Assembly (NCBI RefSeq): GCF_024158745.1
Contig: NZ_JAMZAW010000021.1
Span: 62,001-126,000 of the forward strand
Origin: Paenibacillus tyrphae
Lineage (GTDB): Bacteria > Bacillota > Bacilli > Paenibacillales > NBRC-103111
DNA length: 64,000 nt
Direction of reading: 5' to 3'
Made by a program: the position numbers and the translations under genes. Within the stretch, counting starts at the first letter, position 1. Each line of letters begins with the position of its first letter. This document shows, piece after piece, positions 59,833 to 64,000 of this stretch. Under the pieces are notes generated by a model, which saw only the letters and a list, made by a program, of their open reading frames with translations, ran no database searches and had not been told where the DNA came from.

Positions 59833-61236
59833 TTATTTAATAAATTGCACGTCGTAGCCTTTTTGCTTCAATTGGTCGAGAACCATATCTTTCACCGCAT
59901 AGTGCGCCGCACCGATGACGACAAAATAAGTGGATTTACCGTCTTTCTCCAACAATTCCGCCAGTTTTTTCGTCATGTTCTTGTCCCGTTCCCCGAGCAG
60001 CCTTTGAGCCAGCCCGCTTTGGTTAAACTGCTGGGAAGAAGCGGAGAAGGATTGGGTAAAGCCGTCCAAGTCCCCCTTGGCCCACAGCTGCTGCCATTGC
60101 TTGAATTGTGCGGCCATATCCGGAGCGGTGGCGTCAGGCGTCAACAGGTGGTCCAGCATCGCATTCAATTCCTTCTCCTGCTCTTGCGGAGACGCGCTAC
60201 TCAGAACATCACCTTGCAGCTTGAACCCTTCCAGCTCCTGCACCGGTTTTCCAGCCAGCTTGGCACTCGACAGGAAGTGCATATCGACACCCAAAGCGGT
60301 CGCCTGCACCAACTCCTCAGGAGATTTCATAAGCGCCGTAAGGGACAGGTTGGAGCTGATCACCCAAGGCTTAAGCTGATCGAAGGCTTGCTTGGGCAGT
60401 CCCAATTTGTCGATTACGCGCTCCAGCTTTTCATAGGTTTCTTTGGAGACGTGATCCTTCAGCGTCGTGCCGTCGTTATAGCTCGTCAGACTGGTGAAAT
60501 ACTCTAATCCAGCCGTGTCGTCCGGCATGAGATTCACTTCGACCAGCAGCGCGTCGGACGATTGGAACGCATCCTTGACCTGTTTCCGCAGCGGATACAT
60601 CTCCGGAATCCCCAGATGAATCGATCCGAACAAATACATCGTGTTGTTCCCCTTGGTCACTTTCCAGAAAAGCCCTTTTGCCCCGCCGTCGGCAGTTTCG
60701 TAGGCATATTCGATGACCCGACTGGCCAGCACGGCCGCCTGCTCGACGGTGCACGGTTGATCCAGCTCCAGACCGCTGCCCGTTCCTTGGACGATGCCTT
60801 TTTTCTGCAAATACGCAATCGGCTCAGCGTCCTTATCCATCTCGAAGGCTGCCGGCAGCTCGTATTGCTTTAACAAAGCGAACAAAGATTGGAGAACGGT
60901 GTCTCTAGTGATCGTTGCGGTTCCCGATGGCAGCGTGAACTCGCCCTTTTTGCTTAATCCCAGCGCATCCAGCTTCGCTCCGGCTGCTTGGACTAACGAT
61001 TGAAATCTATCATGAGCGATCGGTTTTTGAAAGGTTCCGTCATAGTACCAAGACAGCGGGAAAATACCGTATTTTTCCCCTTCGTTCAGTACGCCCATCG
61101 ACCATGGACTGATCTGAGGCGCAGCCTGTGGCGCTTCGTTCGCCAGTGCGGGTACGACGGTTCCGAGCATTGTGGTGACGGCGAGCAAGCCCCCGGCCAG
61201 GCCGCGTTTCCACTTGTTCCATGTTCCAGATTTCAT
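59833..61236 (-). CDS. SLH-like domains fused to a TraB/GumN-type protein
   Basis: This 467-residue secreted protein has a signal peptide (WKRGLAGGLLAVTTMLGTVVPALA). Two SLH-like modules follow at about residues 30-155 (MGVLNEGEKYGIFPLSWYYDGTFQKPIAHDRFQSLV and PIAYLQKKGIVQGTGSGLELDQPCTVEQAAVLASRVIEY). The C-terminal TraB/GumN (TIKI-like) domain has FGSIHLGIPEMYPL and VVIGAAHYAVKDMVLDQLKQKGY. Eukaryotic TIKI relatives are metalloproteases, with metal ligands expected in the GSIH and GAAH motifs. The start is ATG 61236, with AGGAGG upstream. SLH-TraB fusions suggest a surface-bound enzyme of unknown substrate. Confidence 0.82.
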   Translation of the reverse strand: MKSGTWNKWKRGLAGGLLAVTTMLGTVVPALANEAPQAAPQISPWSMGVLNEGEKYGIFPLSWYYDGTFQKPIAHDRFQSLVQAAGAKLDALGLSKKGEFTLPSGTATITRDTVLQSLFALLKQYELPAAFEMDKDAEPIAYLQKKGIVQGTGSGLELDQPCTVEQAAVLASRVIEYAYETADGGAKGLFWKVTKGNNTMYLFGSIHLGIPEMYPLRKQVKDAFQSSDALLVEVNLMPDDTAGLEYFTSLTSYNDGTTLKDHVSKETYEKLERVIDKLGLPKQAFDQLKPWVISSNLSLTALMKSPEELVQATALGVDMHFLSSAKLAGKPVQELEGFKLQGDVLSSASPQEQEKELNAMLDHLLTPDATAPDMAAQFKQWQQLWAKGDLDGFTQSFSASSQQFNQSGLAQRLLGERDKNMTKKLAELLEKDGKSTYFVVIGAAHYAVKDMVLDQLKQKGYDVQFIK

Positions 61237-61451
61237 GAGATGTTGCCTCCTAGATGTATGTAGTAGAATCATAGATGAAAGCAGTACTGATTATAGACCT
61301 TTCGACTGGAAAACTCAACCATTGGGTGGAAAACGCGGGCTGCGGACATGCTCATTTTTTATATTGCCGGCGAAGATAAGAAGTGGGCATGACGCCGATA
61401 AATCGTGCACCGGCGCGTCTTTTCGGCATCTGTCGCGAGGGGCGATGCTCC

Positions 61452-61514
61452 TTTTTTGCCCGGAAACCGCCCCAAGAATTGCGCCTTGCCGCCGCCTCCG
61501 CTTCGCTGTACGAT
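61452..61514 (+). promoter_or_regulatory. Promoter module of the second sugar importer (shared with the PL8 gene)
   Basis: TTTTTTGCCCGGA, a 9-bp gap, AAGAATTG, CGCCTTGCCG and a 17-bp spacer lead to TACGAT (61509-61514); the -35 is TTGCCG (61486-61491). Element order and spacing equal those of the lyase promoter at 50793-50855. The remaining part of the 331-bp gap (61237-61567) shows nothing else I can support. Confidence 0.65.
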
Positions 61515-61567
61515 GCAGACATATTCGATCGAAGACGGATTGATCTGACAACGCAGGAGGTGGAAGC

Positions 61568-62563
61568 ATGGGTTCATCCGAAACGGAAGCGGTTCGCGGT
61601 ACGAACGTTCCGGCCGGCTTGCGGAAGAACGGAGCCGGGCCGAAGACAAACGGCTTCATCAAAGAATGGGCGGTCGCTTTGCGAAGAGACAAAGGCTTAT
61701 ACTTGCTCGCGGCGCCGGGATTGCTGTTTTTTCTCGTTTTTAAATATTTCCCGATTTGGGGATTGGCTCTGGCTTTCAAGGATTACTCGCCTTGGAGCGG
61801 CTTCTGGGGCAGCGAATGGGTAGGGTTCAAATATTTCCAAGAATTTTTCTCGAACCCCGACTTTTGGATTTTGTTCCGCAACACGATGGGGATCAGCTTT
61901 ATGAACATCTTATTTTTCTTCCCGATGCCGATCGTGCTGGCGCTGCTGCTGAACGAAGTGCGCGCGCTGTTCTTTAAGAAATTCGTGCAAACGGTTATTT
62001 ACTTGCCTCACTTTTTATCCTGGGTCGTCATTGTGGGTATCTGCTTCCTGCTGCTCAGCCAAGGCACCGGCGTAGTCAACCAATTGATTACGGAATCCGG
62101 GGGCAAGTCGATTGCTTTCTTGACGAACCCGGACGGCTTCTGGCTCATGCTGACCGCGCAGAGCATCTGGAAGGAAGCGGGCTGGGGGACGATTATTTTC
62201 CTCGCAGCGCTTACGGCCATTAACCAAGAGCTGTACGAGGCGGCCCAAATCGATGGGGCGAACCGCTGGAAGCAGATGCTGAACATTACGCTGCCGGGCA
62301 TCCGCAGCACGATCATCGTGCTGTTCATCCTGCGGCTCGGACAAGTGCTGGAGGTCGGCTTCGAGCAAATTTACCTGATGGCGAGCGCACCGGTATCCAG
62401 CGTGGCCGACGTGTTCGACACCTACGTCTACCGCGTAGGCATCCTGAACGGCCGGTTCGGCTATGCGACCGTCGTCGGCGTCTTCAAGTCCGTGGTCGGT
62501 CTCATCCTCGTCGTTGCGGCCAACCGTCTCGCGAAGCGTTTCGGAGAGGAGGGGCTATACTAA
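61568..62563 (+). CDS. Sugar ABC transporter permease (LplB-like)
   Basis: This 331-residue permease has six predicted transmembrane helices and the EAA-type loop LYEAAQIDGANRWKQMLNITLPG. An N-terminal cytoplasmic extension of about 35 residues precedes KGLYLLAAPGLLFFLVFKYFPIWGLALAFKDY. GCAGGAGGTGG precedes the ATG. It is the first gene of the second importer operon and has a promoter matching that of the PL8 lyase. I infer uptake of lyase products such as unsaturated uronate oligosaccharides. Confidence 0.92.
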   Translation: MGSSETEAVRGTNVPAGLRKNGAGPKTNGFIKEWAVALRRDKGLYLLAAPGLLFFLVFKYFPIWGLALAFKDYSPWSGFWGSEWVGFKYFQEFFSNPDFWILFRNTMGISFMNILFFFPMPIVLALLLNEVRALFFKKFVQTVIYLPHFLSWVVIVGICFLLLSQGTGVVNQLITESGGKSIAFLTNPDGFWLMLTAQSIWKEAGWGTIIFLAALTAINQELYEAAQIDGANRWKQMLNITLPGIRSTIIVLFILRLGQVLEVGFEQIYLMASAPVSSVADVFDTYVYRVGILNGRFGYATVVGVFKSVVGLILVVAANRLAKRFGEEGLY

Positions 62564-62564
62564 C

Positions 62565-63446
62565 ATGAAAGCATCGGCCTCTTACCGTTTTTTTCAAGCG
62601 GCGAATTACGTGCTGTTGACCGTCATCTCGCTGCTGACGCTGCTGCCGTTTATGTATGTGGTGATCGTCTCGTTCACCGACGCGAACGAGTACGTGACGA
62701 AGTCGGTCGTTCTTTTTCCGGAAAAATGGAGTCTTGACTCGTATCGATACATCTTGTCGACGGGGACATTCATCCGCTCGATGGGCATCAGCGCAACGCT
62801 GGCCGTCGTCGGTACCCTGCTCAGTCTTGTCGTAACCAGCTCGCTCTCGTATGTGCTGTCACGCAAGCGGCTCAAGGGCAAGCAATTTTTCCTCGTGGCG
62901 ATTTTGCTCACGATGCTGTTTCAGCCGGGGATGATTCCGAACTATATGCTTGTGGACAGCTTGGGCCTGACCGATACGATCTGGGCACTCATATTGCCGG
63001 TGCTGACTGGGGCCTGGTACGTGTTCTTGATGAAGAACTTCTACCAGGACGTGCCCGCCGAATTGGAGGAGGCCGCCAACATCGACGGCTGCTCGGACAT
63101 CGGCGTCTTCTTCAGGGTCATGCTGCCGCTGTCGCTGCCGGCGCTGGCCGCTTTCGGACTGTTTTTTGCGGTGGCGTACTGGAATACGTATTTCAGCGCG
63201 GTGCTGTACATTAACGACGACTCGCTGCGGCCGATGCAGGTGCTGCTCCAACTGCTGCTGATTCAGGCGTCCACGCAGGTGGCCGACCCGAGCGTCGCGG
63301 CCATGATCCAAAGCGAACAGACCGTGCCGCCGGATGTTATCAAAATGGCTGCCGTCGTCATCTCCTCGCTGCCGATCGTTGTAATTTATCCGTTTTTGCA
63401 GAAGTATTTCGTCAAGGGTATGATGGTGGGCTCGGTCAAAGGCTGA
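62565..63446 (+). CDS. Sugar ABC transporter permease (LplC-like)
   Basis: This 293-residue carbohydrate permease has FPEKWSLDSYRYIL, the EAA-type loop LEEAANIDGCSDIGVFFRVMLPLSLPAL and C-terminus YPFLQKYFVKGMMVGSVKG. The start is ATG 62565, 1 bp after the LplB-like stop, with GAGGAGGGG upstream. It forms the channel with the preceding permease. Confidence 0.93.
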   Translation: MKASASYRFFQAANYVLLTVISLLTLLPFMYVVIVSFTDANEYVTKSVVLFPEKWSLDSYRYILSTGTFIRSMGISATLAVVGTLLSLVVTSSLSYVLSRKRLKGKQFFLVAILLTMLFQPGMIPNYMLVDSLGLTDTIWALILPVLTGAWYVFLMKNFYQDVPAELEEAANIDGCSDIGVFFRVMLPLSLPALAAFGLFFAVAYWNTYFSAVLYINDDSLRPMQVLLQLLLIQASTQVADPSVAAMIQSEQTVPPDVIKMAAVVISSLPIVVIYPFLQKYFVKGMMVGSVKG

Positions 63447-63535
63447 CAGTTTCAAGCCTGACCGTGTCCGGCCGTTCACCGATAAAGAACATTCGCCTCG
63501 CATCCGGAAACATACTTAAGGGAGGTCATCTTGGA

Positions 63536-64000
63536 ATGAAAACGATGAAAACAATCGCAGCGGGCGCCGTATCGGTCGCCCTGGTCGCTTCGCTCGCCGC
63601 CTGCGGCGGGAAGCCGTCCGACGCTCCGGCAGCTCAAGGGGACGGCAAATCCGGCAAGCCGATGGATATCACCGTCACGACGATCGCGTTCAGCGCGGCG
63701 CCGACCGGGGAGCTGGAAGGGCTCAAGAAGATCGGCGAGAAATTCAACGTCAATCTGAAAATCAACTACATCCCGGCCAACAATATTACGGAAAAGCTGA
63801 ACGTGCTGCTGGCGTCGAGCGACATTACCGACGTGATGTTCGTAGAGGACTTCAATACGACGCCAAGCTTCCTGAATGCGATCGACAAAGGCGCGTTCTG
63901 GGAACTGACACCGTTTGTCAAAAATTATCAGAACTTATCCAAATATCCGCAAAACGTTTTTGATAACGCCTCCATTAAAGGCAAGCTGTACTCGCTGCCG
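63536..64000 (+). CDS. Sugar ABC transporter solute-binding lipoprotein (3' truncated by the window)
   Basis: The visible 155 residues begin with a lipoprotein signal, MKTMKTIAAGAVSVALVASL then AAC (lipobox LAAC). The LplA-like domain follows, with MDITVTTIAFSAAP and KLNVLLASSDITDVMFVEDF. GGGAGGTC lies about 11 bp before ATG 63536. It follows the permeases by 89 bp, giving gene order LplB-LplC-LplA, unlike the mannoside locus where the binding protein comes first. The gene runs off the end of the window. Confidence 0.9.
   Translation, partial: MKTMKTIAAGAVSVALVASLAACGGKPSDAPAAQGDGKSGKPMDITVTTIAFSAAPTGELEGLKKIGEKFNVNLKINYIPANNITEKLNVLLASSDITDVMFVEDFNTTPSFLNAIDKGAFWELTPFVKNYQNLSKYPQNVFDNASIKGKLYSLP

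Overview
The window looks like chromosome of a moderately GC-rich, endospore-forming Firmicute of the Paenibacillus type. The evidence is a gerA-type germinant-receptor operon, an SLH-anchored polysaccharide lyase, LplABC-like sugar ABC transporters paired with YesMN-type or membrane AraC regulators, a cydABDC operon, and strong GGAGG ribosome sites with frequent GTG/TTG starts. Genus assignment is inference; no rRNA or tRNA gene is present.

Layout. 1-3.3 kb: end of a branched-chain 2-oxoacid dehydrogenase operon (E1 beta, E2) plus a 3-hydroxyacyl-CoA dehydrogenase. 3.3-11.9 kb: GH20 hexosaminidase, a leucine-rich protein, an alpha/beta hydrolase, a YhgE/Pip membrane protein, a decayed Rpn-type nuclease gene and a Nudix hydrolase. 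12-20 kb: an apparent regulon of an MBL-fold hydrolase, a HAD phosphatase, a three-gene iron/aminoethylphosphonate-type ABC importer, a second HAD phosphatase and a SorC-family regulator. The first promoter of this set and the regulator's own promoter share a co-linear 68-bp promoter/operator. I infer scavenging of a phosphorylated organic compound. 20-21.3 kb: a cold-shock gene with a long leader hairpin, a YdjO-like gene and a nested palindromic repeat. 21.3-27.2 kb: cytochrome bd oxidase and its CydDC exporter.

27.4-41.9 kb: a mannoside-utilisation locus with a YesMN-like two-component system, an LplABC-like importer, GH125 and GH38 alpha-mannosidases and a large clan GH-A-like hydrolase. 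A second copy of the palindromic repeat lies inside it. 42-46.7 kb: a small sigma-like factor and a ger operon (A, B, C and a D-subunit-like small protein) with a sigma-G-like promoter. 46.7-49.9 kb: a complete pqqABCDE operon, including a 23-codon pqqA. PQQ synthesis genes are best known from Gram-negative bacteria, so this is the most unexpected content. 50.2-64 kb: a GNAT gene, a 1703-residue SLH-anchored PL8 polysaccharide lyase, a membrane AraC regulator, a TetR/VOC pair with a three-site operator, an SLH-TraB fusion, and a second LplBC-A importer cut by the window end. The promoter of this importer shares a precisely spaced module with the lyase promoter, which ties the two into one polysaccharide system.

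The strongest candidates for something undescribed are the pqq operon in a spore former, the covarying palindromic repeat, the SorC-linked regulon, the shared lyase/transporter promoter and the cold-shock leader hairpin. Novelty could not be checked here.
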